64,000 nucleotides of DNA from Aeolococcus sp035552595. Its GTDB lineage: Bacteria > Chloroflexota > Dormibacteria > Aeolococcales > Aeolococcaceae. The stretch spans positions 1 through 64,000 of the forward strand of contig DASZKZ010000021.1 in assembly GCA_035552595.1 (NCBI GenBank). The letters run 5' to 3'. A program made the translations under genes and the position numbers. This document shows positions 54,916-62,310 of the stretch, piece after piece (position 1 is the first letter of the stretch; the number at the start of each line of letters is the position of its first letter). The notes beneath the pieces are model-generated. The model was given only the letters and a program-made list of their open reading frames with translations. It was not told the DNA's origin and searched no databases.

Positions 54916-55241
54916 CCCCGTTGCCAGGGACCGCCGCCGGTGCGATGATGGCCGGCGCTGCGCGGCCCGACAGGGGCTGCGGCCTGCGGGGTCTCGTCCA
55001 AATGGTGCAGTGGCGAGGCCCTGTTTGCGTTCCGAGCCCTGTCGTGCTGTCCTCGCCGGCGCCAGGACGTCCCGCCGGGCTGTCGGTCCGAGCGGTTTCG
55101 GGGGCTTGACGGGCTCGATCGGTTAGGCTCTGACAGGCCACATCTTGTGGCATACTCCGGCAGCAAACTCAGCATCTTGCGGTTTTGCCCCTGCCAACCC
55201 CTATCTTAAGGAGAGGGCTCCGTCTATACTCGGAGGCCAGT
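54916..55241 (+). promoter_or_regulatory. 326-bp non-coding region upstream of ftsA
   Basis: No gene or tRNA seen. It holds several promoter-like pieces: TTGACG at 55106-55111, a CATACT hexamer at 55151-55156 with TCTGAC 16 bp upstream, and TATACT at 55225-55230. A small palindrome GCCACA-TCT-TGTGGC lies at 55137-55151. The region is less GC-rich than its surroundings near the gene, so ftsAZ probably has its own promoters here. Confidence 0.5.
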
Positions 55242-56480
55242 GTGACCCGTTCTCGCCGCGTCTTTGCACTCGATCTAGGAACGACGAAGGTCTGCTGCGC
55301 CATCGCCGAGTTGGACAGCACCGGGTTGCGTGTCATCGGTGTGGGCGAGGCCGTCTCGCGCGGCATCCGCAAGGGGGCCGTCATCGAGATCGACCGAGCC
55401 GCCGAGGCGGTCGCCGAGGCGGTGGACCTGGCCGAACAGATGAGCGGGGTCCCGGTCGACTCGGCGGTGGTCGGCCTCGCCGGCGCCAGCATCAGCTCGC
55501 AGAACTCGCGAGGCGTGGTGGCGGTGTCGGCGGGACACCGTGAGGTGCGCGACGCGGACGTGACCCGGGCGGTGGAGGCGGCGCGGGCGGTCAGCGTGCC
55601 CTCCGATCGCAAGATCCTCCACGTCCTCCCCCAGCAGTTCACCATCGACGGACAGGAGGGGGTGCGCGACGCCCTCGGCATGGCCGGCACCCGCCTCGAG
55701 GTCGACGCCCACATCATCACCGGCACCAACACCGCCATCCAGAACGTGGTCAAGGTGGTGCACAAGGCGGGGCTGGATGTCGACGACCTGGTCCTGCAGG
55801 TGCTCGCCTCCGCCGAGGCGGTGATCGGCGAGGACGAGCTGGACCGCGGCGTGGTGGTCTGCGACATCGGCGGTGGCACCACCGACGTGGCAGTTTTTGC
55901 CAAGGGCAGCATCATTCACACCGCCGTGATCGCAGTGGGCGGCAACCACGTGAGCGGTGATCTGGCGGTGGGTCTGCGCTGCGACCTGGAGACCGCCGAG
56001 GCGGTCAAGCGCGCCTACGGACACTGCCTGCAGCTCACCCTCCCCGCCGACGCTGAGGTGAAGCTCACCCCGATGGGGTACGACGAGCCCGTCAACGTCC
56101 CCCAGCGATTTCTGGCCGAGATCATCGGCCCGCGAGCCCGGGAGATGGCTCAGCTCATCGCCGAGGAGGTGGAGAAGGCGGGCGTGCCCAGCAGCTTTCC
56201 GGGCGGGATCGTGCTCACTGGCGGCGGCGCCCTGCTGCGCGGTTTCGCCGAGGTGGTGCAGCAGGTCACCGACCTGCCCGCGCGCGTCGCCGCTCCGCAC
56301 GGCGTGCACGGCATGAACGACGAGATCAGCGGCCCTCATCACGCCACCGTCGTCGGTCTGCTGCGCTGGGGCGCGCGCGGACGGATGGCTCGCAACGTTG
56401 CCCTGACGGGCAGAGCGCAAAACGGCAACGGACAGCACGTCGGGGATCGATTTGGACGGTGGTTGCGTGAACTTTTCTGA
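55242..56480 (+). CDS. ftsA: cell-division protein FtsA
   Basis: 412 residues of the actin-like ATPase that anchors FtsZ to the membrane. Motifs: VFALDLGTTKVCCAIAE (phosphate 1, about residue 7), the 1C domain (VVGLAGASISSQNSRGVV, about 84), VVCDIGGGTTDVAVF (phosphate 2, about 204) and GGIVLTGGGALLRGFAEV (adenosine region, about 322). The C-terminal DRFGRWLRELF is the amphipathic membrane-targeting helix. GTG 55242 follows CGGAGG at 5 nt. Its stop lies inside the in-frame extension upstream of ftsZ. Confidence 0.95.
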   Translation: MTRSRRVFALDLGTTKVCCAIAELDSTGLRVIGVGEAVSRGIRKGAVIEIDRAAEAVAEAVDLAEQMSGVPVDSAVVGLAGASISSQNSRGVVAVSAGHREVRDADVTRAVEAARAVSVPSDRKILHVLPQQFTIDGQEGVRDALGMAGTRLEVDAHIITGTNTAIQNVVKVVHKAGLDVDDLVLQVLASAEAVIGEDELDRGVVVCDIGGGTTDVAVFAKGSIIHTAVIAVGGNHVSGDLAVGLRCDLETAEAVKRAYGHCLQLTLPADAEVKLTPMGYDEPVNVPQRFLAEIIGPRAREMAQLIAEEVEKAGVPSSFPGGIVLTGGGALLRGFAEVVQQVTDLPARVAAPHGVHGMNDEISGPHHATVVGLLRWGARGRMARNVALTGRAQNGNGQHVGDRFGRWLRELF

Positions 56481-56613
56481 ACGGATGAAGTTGTACGGGC
56501 TCGACGACGGCGATACACCGGCGAAGCCCGTCAGTGCGGGCAACGATGATGAAACGACGCGTGCGGGGAAGTTTTCGCTGCGTCCCAAGAGCAGGCAGCG
56601 TGAGGAGACGCCG

Positions 56614-57714
56614 ATGAGCGACCTGGACCGGACGTTGGAGGGAAATGCCCGAATCAAGGTGGTGGGCGTCGGCGGGGGCGGCAGCAACGCCGTCAACCGC
56701 ATGATCCAGAGCCGCCTCAAGGGTGTCGAGTTCATCGCTGTGAACACCGACCACCAGGCGTTGCAGCTGAGCAACGCCCACAAGAAGGTGCGCATCGGCT
56801 CCAAGCTGACGCGCGGCCTGGGCGCGGGCGGCGATCCCCTGCGTGGCGCCGAGGCCGCCGAGGAGACGCGCGAGGAGCTGACCAAGCTGCTCGACGACTG
56901 CGACATGGTCTTCGTCACCGCCGGCATGGGCGGCGGGACCGGCACGGGGGCAGCCCCCGCGATCGCCGAGATCGCCCGCGAGCAGGGGGCGCTCACCATC
57001 GGCGTGGTCACCAAGCCCTTCAAGTTCGAGGGGCTCAAGAGGCAGCGTGCCGCCGACGACGGCATCGCCAACCTCCAGGGGCGCGTCGACACCCTGATCA
57101 CCATCCCCAACGAGCGGCTCATGCAGGTGGTCGACAAGCGCACCCCGATCACCGAGGCGTTCAAGCTCGCCGACGACGTCCTGCGCCAGGGCGTGCAGGG
57201 CATCAGCGACCTGATCGTGTTCCCCGGGCTGATCAACCTCGACTTCGCCGACGTCAAGGCGATCATGTCCGGCCAGGGAGCCGCTCTCATGGGCATCGGT
57301 TTCGGCAACGGGGACACCCGCGCCGCCGACGCCGCCCGCGACGCGGTGGCGAGCCCGCTGCTCGAGACCACCATCGCCGGGGCCAAGGGCATCCTCCTCA
57401 ACGTCACGGGCGGCCCCGACCTCACGCTCTACGAGGTCAACGAAGCTGCCCAGCTGGTCAGCGAGTCCGCCGATCCCGACGCCCAGATCATCTTCGGCAC
57501 GGTCATCGACGAGCAGATGAAGGGTGAGGTGAAGATCACCGTGATCGCCACCGGGTTCACCGGCCACATCGACGTCCTCGGGACTCTCGCGTACGAGCCG
57601 GCGGCTCGCTCGGTGGTCACGCCCGCGCCGGCGTTCACCATCGGGGGCCGCTCGGCAACGCCGCCCAACGCGGATGATCTCGACATCCCGGCGTTCCTGC
57701 GGGATCGCCGTTAG
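56614..57714 (+). CDS. ftsZ: cell-division GTPase FtsZ
   Basis: 366 residues. Tubulin-like GTPase forming the Z-ring: VGVGGGGSNAVNRM (about residue 16), the signature GGGTGTGAAP (about 104), T7 loop NLDFADVK (about 208), and the C-terminal conserved peptide DDLDIPAFLRDRR that binds FtsA/SepF. ATG 56614 has a strong TGAGGAG Shine-Dalgarno at 6 nt and gives the usual N-terminus. The frame is open upstream to GTG 56467, before the ftsA stop, and could add up to 49 residues (see findings). A terminator-like hairpin follows. Confidence 0.95.
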   Translation: MSDLDRTLEGNARIKVVGVGGGGSNAVNRMIQSRLKGVEFIAVNTDHQALQLSNAHKKVRIGSKLTRGLGAGGDPLRGAEAAEETREELTKLLDDCDMVFVTAGMGGGTGTGAAPAIAEIAREQGALTIGVVTKPFKFEGLKRQRAADDGIANLQGRVDTLITIPNERLMQVVDKRTPITEAFKLADDVLRQGVQGISDLIVFPGLINLDFADVKAIMSGQGAALMGIGFGNGDTRAADAARDAVASPLLETTIAGAKGILLNVTGGPDLTLYEVNEAAQLVSESADPDAQIIFGTVIDEQMKGEVKITVIATGFTGHIDVLGTLAYEPAARSVVTPAPAFTIGGRSATPPNADDLDIPAFLRDRR

Positions 57715-57733
57715 CGACCGCCTCCCCAGCCCA

Positions 57734-57760
57734 GCGACCCCCCGCCACGCGGGGGGTCGC
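57734..57760 (+). terminator. strong hairpin between ftsZ and nrdR
   Basis: Perfect 12-bp GC stem (57734-57745 with 57749-57760), 3-nt loop, followed by CTGTCTCT rather than a pure T-run. It ends 11 nt before the nrdR ATG. Confidence 0.65.
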
Positions 57761-57771
57761 CTGTCTCTGCC

Positions 57772-58311
57772 ATGAAGTGCCCATACTGTTCGCAGCCCGA
57801 GTCCAAGGTCGTCGATTCGCGCGACTCCGAGACCGGTGAGGCGATTCGCCGGCGCCGGGAATGTCTCGAGTGTCACAAGCGCTTCACCACCTACGAGCGC
57901 GTCGAGGCGGTGCCGCTGTGGGTGGTCAAGAAGGACGGCCGGCGTGAGGAGTTCAACCATCGCAAGCTGCTCGGCGGTTTGATCAACGCCTCCACCAAGC
58001 GAGACATCGCCTCCAGCCAGCTGGAGGTGATCGTCGACGACGTCGAGAATGCGCTGCGCTCCCGCAACGTCACCGAGGTGCGCAGCCGCGAGGTGGGGGA
58101 GATGGTCATGGAGCACCTCCGCAACCTCGACGAGATCGCCTACGTGCGCTTCGCCTCTGTCTACCGCTCCTTCCGTGACGTCGAGCAGATGAGGGCCACC
58201 ATCGAGGACGTGCTCGCCAACCCTCCGGGGACAAGGCAGCCGGACGCTCCTCGCCGGCGCCGCCGCGGACCCGACGGCGTCCCCGAGCAGACCCTCGACA
58301 TCGGCAAGTGA
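57772..58311 (+). CDS. nrdR: ribonucleotide reductase repressor NrdR
   Basis: 179 residues, longer than the usual ~150 because of a basic C-terminal tail. The N-terminal zinc ribbon (MKCPYCSQPESKVVDSR, then CLECHKRFTTYERVE) is followed by the ATP-cone domain starting VVKKDGRREEFNHRKLLGGL (about residue 49). It represses nrd genes when dATP is bound. No Shine-Dalgarno precedes the ATG. Coupled to the next gene by GTGA. Confidence 0.95.
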   Translation: MKCPYCSQPESKVVDSRDSETGEAIRRRRECLECHKRFTTYERVEAVPLWVVKKDGRREEFNHRKLLGGLINASTKRDIASSQLEVIVDDVENALRSRNVTEVRSREVGEMVMEHLRNLDEIAYVRFASVYRSFRDVEQMRATIEDVLANPPGTRQPDAPRRRRRGPDGVPEQTLDIGK

Positions 58312-59012
58312 GCGGCGGCGCGGCTGCTGACCTCCTGGCGGCGCGGCTGGCGTCGATCCGCGAGCGGGTGGGGCGGGCGGCCCAGACGGCTGGGCGAGAC
58401 CCCGCGTCCATCCGGTTGCTGGCGGTCACCAAGGGGCACCCTGCCGGCGCGGTCGCCGCCGCTGTGGCGCTGGGACTGCGCGACATCGGGGAGAGCCGTG
58501 TGCAGGAGGCGACCGCCAAGCGGGCCGCGCTCGACGCACCCGGGGTGAGCTGGCACATGGTCGGCCACCTGCAGCGCAACAAGGCGAGGGCGGCGGCGCA
58601 GCTCTTCGACACCGTGCACTCGCTCGACAGCGCGACGCTGGCCGCTGAGCTGGCCCGTCATCGCGACCCTGGCGCGCCCCGCCTGCGCGTCTTCATCGAG
58701 GTCGAGCTGACCGGCCTGGCCAGCCGGACCGGCGTGGAACCGGCCCAGGCGGGCGCTCTGCTCGACTCCGTGCGCGGCCTCGCCGCGCTCGAGCCGGTGG
58801 GGCTGATGACGATCGCGCCGCCCGACGCCCCCGGCGCCGCCGCAGGCTGCTTCTCCCGCCTCCGCGACCTCCGCGAGGCGCTTCACCACAGCCACGGACT
58901 GGCGCTGGGCGAGCTCAGCATGGGCATGAGCAACGACTTCGAGGCCGCCATCGCGGAGGGGTCCACCGTCATCCGCCTGGGTCGCGCCCTCTTCGGCGAC
59001 GGCCCCGTCTGA
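58308..59012 (+). CDS. YggS-family PLP homeostasis protein
   Basis: 234 residues, single-domain alanine-racemase-like fold. The PLP lysine lies in LLAVTKGHP (about residue 42). GESRVQEATAKR (about 62), WHMVGHLQRNKAR (about 81) and the phosphate-binding MGMSNDFEAAIAEGSTVIRLGRALFG (about 204-229) are typical. YggS proteins maintain free PLP and amino-acid balance and are often found near ftsZ/sepF. No sepF is present in this interval. Confidence 0.93.
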   Translation: MSGGAAADLLAARLASIRERVGRAAQTAGRDPASIRLLAVTKGHPAGAVAAAVALGLRDIGESRVQEATAKRAALDAPGVSWHMVGHLQRNKARAAAQLFDTVHSLDSATLAAELARHRDPGAPRLRVFIEVELTGLASRTGVEPAQAGALLDSVRGLAALEPVGLMTIAPPDAPGAAAGCFSRLRDLREALHHSHGLALGELSMGMSNDFEAAIAEGSTVIRLGRALFGDGPV

Positions 59013-59035
59013 CTGGTGAGCACGCTGCCCGCGGC

Positions 59036-59041
59036 TATCCT
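59036..59041 (+). promoter_or_regulatory. putative -10 element upstream of lspA
   Basis: TATCCT, 10 nt before an ATG at 59052 that opens a 16-codon ORF upstream of lspA. Confidence 0.35.
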
Positions 59042-59051
59042 GAACGCCCTG

Positions 59052-59102
59052 ATGATCGATCCCTCGCGCCCGGCGGCAGTGGGCGGTGGCGACTGTGGCT
59101 GA
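59052..59102 (+). CDS. possible 16-residue upstream ORF of lspA
   Basis: ATG 59052 to TGA 59102 encodes a short peptide ending GGGDCG. It could be leaderless from TATCCT. Its stop lies 7 nt before the lspA ATG at 59110, a spacing suited to translational reinitiation. No protein family. Confidence 0.3.
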   Translation: MIDPSRPAAVGGGDCG

Positions 59103-59109
59103 GGCAGCC

Positions 59110-59586
59110 ATGCCGGGCCGCCGCCGCCAGCTCACCGTCCTCCTCGGCACCGCCGCCGTGGTCTTCCTGCTCGACCATCTCACCAAGTGGTTGGTCACGC
59201 GGAACATCGCCCTCGGTGCCCAGGTGCCCAGCAGCGGCCCGGTGACCTTCCACCACATCGAGAATCGTGGGGCGGCGTTCGGCCTGTTCCCGCAGATGCA
59301 GTTCGTCTTCCTCGGGGTCGCCGTGGCGGTCGCCGCCTACATCCTGGTGGCGGGGCGGCGCTTCGGACCGGGGATCTTCCCGCAGGTCTTGCTGGGGATG
59401 ATCCTCGGTGGCGCGCTGGCCAACGCCGTCGACCGCGTGGTGCAGGGCTACGTCGTCGACTTCATCGACCTGCAGCGCTGGCCGGTGTTCAACGTCGCCG
59501 ACATGGCCATCGTGGTGGGGATCGTCCTCGGCGTGCTGACGCTGCGCATGGAGCCCGCCGACCGCAGCGGAGACCGGGCCACGTGA
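59110..59586 (+). CDS. lspA: lipoprotein signal peptidase LspA
   Basis: 158 residues from ATG 59110 (GAGG at 5 nt); GTG 59086 in frame is an alternative adding eight residues. Four TM segments. The aspartic-protease motifs are clear: DHLTKW (about residue 20), ENRGAAFGLF (about 51), NAVDRVVQGYVVDFIDL (first catalytic Asp, about 107) and FNVADMAIVVG (second catalytic Asp, about 128). It cleaves prolipoprotein signal peptides, fitting the two lipoproteins in this window. GTGA overlap with the pseudouridine synthase gene. Confidence 0.94.
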   Translation: MPGRRRQLTVLLGTAAVVFLLDHLTKWLVTRNIALGAQVPSSGPVTFHHIENRGAAFGLFPQMQFVFLGVAVAVAAYILVAGRRFGPGIFPQVLLGMILGGALANAVDRVVQGYVVDFIDLQRWPVFNVADMAIVVGIVLGVLTLRMEPADRSGDRAT

Positions 59587-60488
59587 GCGAAGGAGCCGGC
59601 ACCGACTCGACGGCGCTCCGGCTCGACCTCCGCGTGATGCGCGAGCAGCGGGTGAGCCGCAGCGCCGCGCAGTCGCTGATCGCCGGTGGCCACGTCCGGG
59701 TCAACGACCGCCCCGCCAAGTCCGGACAGCGGGTGGACATCGATGACGAGGTGGTGGTGGTCATCCCCTCGCGCGCTGCAGCACCGCGGGAGAGCGCCGG
59801 ACCGGAGGTGCCCCTGACGGTGGTCTACGAGGACGATGCGCTGGCGGTGATCGACAAGCCCGCCGGCCTCGTGGTGCATCCCGCCCCCGGCCACCCGGCC
59901 GGCACGCTCGCCGACGGGCTGCGCCAGCGCGGTGCCACGTGGTCGCAGCTGGGAGGCGACGAGCGCCCCGGCATCGTGCACCGCCTCGACCGCGACACCA
60001 GCGGCCTGCTGGTGGTGGCCAAGACGGAGGCCGCGCACCGCTCGCTGTCACTGCAGCTGCAGCGGCGCACGCTCGGCCGCGTGTACTGGGCGCTGGCGCA
60101 CGGCACATTTCGTGAGGCCACCGGGCGCATCGAGGCGCCCATCGGGCGCGACCCCGGCCATCGGCAGCGCATGGCCGTCGTCGACGGAGGACGTGCCGCG
60201 ATCACCGACTTCGCCGTCGCCGAGCGGATGCGCCGTCTCACCCGGCTCGAGGTGCGCCTGCGCAGTGGCCGGACCCATCAGATCCGCGTCCACCTGGCCT
60301 CGATCGGCCACCCCATCGCGGGGGACGCCGTGTACGGCCGGCGCGGCGACACGCTCTGTGCACGGCCGGCGCTCCATGCCCAGCGGATCAGCTTCCTGCA
60401 CCCCGACGACAACCGGGTCTGCGAGTTCGAGTCTCCGCTGCCGCCCGCCCTGGTGGGGGCCCTCGCCGCTGCCGCCGAGGTGTCCTGA
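59583..60488 (+). CDS. rluD: RluD-type 23S rRNA pseudouridine synthase
   Basis: 301 residues. N-terminal S4 domain (MREQRVSRSAAQSLIAGGHVRVNDRPAKSGQRV, about 19-50), then the RluA catalytic domain with VIDKPAGLVVHPAPGH (about 91) and HRLDRDTSGLLVVAKT (catalytic Asp, about 139). RSGRTHQIRVHLASIGHPIAGDAVYG (about 224) completes the family signature. It probably makes pseudouridines in helix 69; RluD and close paralogues cannot be separated with certainty. Coupled to lspA and gmk. Confidence 0.9.
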   Translation: MSEGAGTDSTALRLDLRVMREQRVSRSAAQSLIAGGHVRVNDRPAKSGQRVDIDDEVVVVIPSRAAAPRESAGPEVPLTVVYEDDALAVIDKPAGLVVHPAPGHPAGTLADGLRQRGATWSQLGGDERPGIVHRLDRDTSGLLVVAKTEAAHRSLSLQLQRRTLGRVYWALAHGTFREATGRIEAPIGRDPGHRQRMAVVDGGRAAITDFAVAERMRRLTRLEVRLRSGRTHQIRVHLASIGHPIAGDAVYGRRGDTLCARPALHAQRISFLHPDDNRVCEFESPLPPALVGALAAAAEVS

Positions 60489-61081
60489 TGGGCCGTGCCC
60501 CTCGGGTGACCACCCAGCCGGGACGGCTGATCGTGCTCTCCGGACCGAGCGGGGTGGGCAAGGACACTGTCCTGCGTGAGCTGCGCCGTCTCGATCCCTC
60601 GCTGCGCTACAGCGTCTCGTACACCACCCGCGAACCCCGGCCAGGGGAGGTCGACGGGGTGGCCTACTCGTTCGTCGATGAGCCCACCTTTCGCGCCATG
60701 GCCGAGCGCGGCGAGTTCCTGGAGTGGGCGGAGGTGCACGGTCACCTCTACGGCACCTCCGAGGAGCGCGTCAAGGCGGCGCTGGACCGCGGCGAGGACA
60801 TCGTGTTGAAGATCGACGTCCAGGGAGCGGCGTGGATCCGGCCGCGCGTGGCCGGCGCCATCTTCATCTTCCTGCTGCCGCCGTCGGAGGACGAGCTGCG
60901 CCGGCGCCTGGTCAGCCGCGACACCGAGGACGAGGCCTCTCTCGAGCTTCGCGTCGGCAACGCGGTCGCGGAGCTGGCTCATGGCGCGGCGTACGATCAC
61001 CGTGTGGTCAACGATGACGTCTCCCGAGCCGCCCGGGAGATCCTCGAGCTGGTGCGCCGCCGCGCCGGGACGTCGTCGTGA
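60488..61081 (+). CDS. gmk: guanylate kinase
   Basis: 197 residues. P-loop LSGPSGVGKDTVL (about residue 17), GMP-binding SYTTREPRPGEVDGVAYSFV (about 41), YGTSEERV (about 84) and DVQGAAW (about 104). It phosphorylates GMP to GDP. ATG overlaps the previous stop (TGATG). In many genomes gmk is followed by rpoZ and coaBC; here rpoZ is absent and a CoaC-like gene follows directly (GTGA). Confidence 0.94.
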   Translation: MGRAPRVTTQPGRLIVLSGPSGVGKDTVLRELRRLDPSLRYSVSYTTREPRPGEVDGVAYSFVDEPTFRAMAERGEFLEWAEVHGHLYGTSEERVKAALDRGEDIVLKIDVQGAAWIRPRVAGAIFIFLLPPSEDELRRRLVSRDTEDEASLELRVGNAVAELAHGAAYDHRVVNDDVSRAAREILELVRRRAGTSS

Positions 61082-61635
61082 GCGATCGTCGCGGCGAGCG
61101 CCATGTGGCGGTTCACGTCTCCGGGAGCGTCGCCGCCTACAAGGCGTGCGAGGTGATCACGGCGCTGCGCAAGAACGGCTGTGATGTCCACGTGGCCATG
61201 ACTGCGGGAGCCGGGCGTTTCATCACCGAGGTGACGCTGCAGAGCCTGAGCGGGCACCCCGTGCTCCACGACGCCTGGGACACACTGGGCGGGCACGGCA
61301 TGGGGCACATCGAGCTGGGTGCGTGGGCGCACGTGCACGTCGCCGTGGCCGCGTCCGCCGGCCTGATCGCGCGCCTTGCCCATGGCCTCGCGGACGACGC
61401 CGTGACCACCGCGCTGCTGGCCACGCGAGCTCCCCTGCTGATCGCCCCGGCGATGGAGTCGGCGATGTGGGAGCATCCGGCCACGTCCGCGAACGTGGAG
61501 CTGCTGCGCTCGCGTGGGGTCAGGTTCATCGGCCCGGTGAGCGGACGCCTGGCCAGTGGGGCCGACGGGGCGGGACGGATGGCCGACGTCGCGGCGGTGG
61601 TGGAGGAGACCCTGGCCCGGCTGCTCGCCGTCTGA
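61078..61635 (+). CDS. CoaC-like flavoprotein lacking conserved catalytic residues
   Basis: 185 residues of the HFCD flavoprotein family. HVSGSVAAYKACEVITALRKNG at the N-terminus binds FMN, and His77 (HIELGAWA) matches the active-site His of PPC decarboxylase. However, the PxMNxxMW motif reads PAMESAMW (Glu127 in place of Asn), and the LACG substrate-flap cysteine is Ser160 (RLASGADGAGRM). In E. coli CoaBC both positions (Asn125, Cys158) are needed for decarboxylation. The enzyme may be inactive, act by another mechanism or use another substrate. It stands as a separate ORF immediately before coaB (adjacent, no overlap) instead of the usual fusion. Confidence 0.8.
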   Translation: MSDRRGERHVAVHVSGSVAAYKACEVITALRKNGCDVHVAMTAGAGRFITEVTLQSLSGHPVLHDAWDTLGGHGMGHIELGAWAHVHVAVAASAGLIARLAHGLADDAVTTALLATRAPLLIAPAMESAMWEHPATSANVELLRSRGVRFIGPVSGRLASGADGAGRMADVAAVVEETLARLLAV

Positions 61636-62310
61636 ATGGTGGCCGAGGCGCCGTCCCTGACCGGCCGCACGGTGGTGGTCACCGCAGGCGGCACCCGCGA
61701 GCCCATCGACGCGGTGCGCTACCTGGGCAATCGAAGCAGCGGCAGGATGGGCAACGCGATCGCGCTCGCCGCGGCCGAGCGGGGCGCAGATGTCGTCCTG
61801 GTCACCACCATGGCGGCGGCGTCGCACCCTCGGATCCGCACCGTTGCGGTGGAGACGGCGGCGCAGATGCACGACGCCGTGCGTGCCGCGCTGGGCGGGG
61901 CTGCCGCGCTCGTGATGGCAGCGGCGGTGGCCGACTACCGACCCGCCCAGGTGGCGGCGCGCAAGCTCAAGAAACAAGAATCGTTGACCCTCGAGCTCAT
62001 CCCCACCGTCGACATCCTCAGGTCGCTGGCCGACGACCCCGCTCGCCGCGGCGTGCTCATGGTCGGCTTCGCCGCGGAGACCGATGACCTCCACGCCAAC
62101 GCGATGAGCAAGCTCGTGGACAAGCGCCTCGACCTCATCGTGCTCAACGACGTCGCCCAACCCGCCATCGGCATGAACAGCGAGGACAACGAGGTGACGG
62201 TGTTCGACGCCGGCGGCGTGGTGACGCACATCTCCCGGCGCGCCAAGGCTGCGGTGGCCACCGCTCTGGTCGACGTGGTGGTGGCGCGGCTGGCCCCGGG
62301 GCAGCGGTGA
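61636..62310 (+). CDS. coaB: phosphopantothenoylcysteine synthetase (CoaB domain, stand-alone)
   Basis: 224 residues. It joins 4'-phosphopantothenate and cysteine, using CTP in most bacteria. Signature VTAGGTREPIDAVRYLGNRSSGRMG (about residues 15-40), MAAAVADYRP (about 95), the KLKK lysine (about 110), GFAAETDD (about 142) and LNDV (about 171) are intact, so synthetase function is likely. ATG 61636 follows directly after the CoaC-like stop. GTGA overlap with priA. Confidence 0.9.
   Translation: MVAEAPSLTGRTVVVTAGGTREPIDAVRYLGNRSSGRMGNAIALAAAERGADVVLVTTMAAASHPRIRTVAVETAAQMHDAVRAALGGAAALVMAAAVADYRPAQVAARKLKKQESLTLELIPTVDILRSLADDPARRGVLMVGFAAETDDLHANAMSKLVDKRLDLIVLNDVAQPAIGMNSEDNEVTVFDAGGVVTHISRRAKAAVATALVDVVVARLAPGQR

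Noticed and set aside
54916..55241. tRNA or small RNA gene upstream of ftsA
   Set aside because: No cloverleaf or T-loop consensus could be fitted; only promoter-like elements and one small palindrome.
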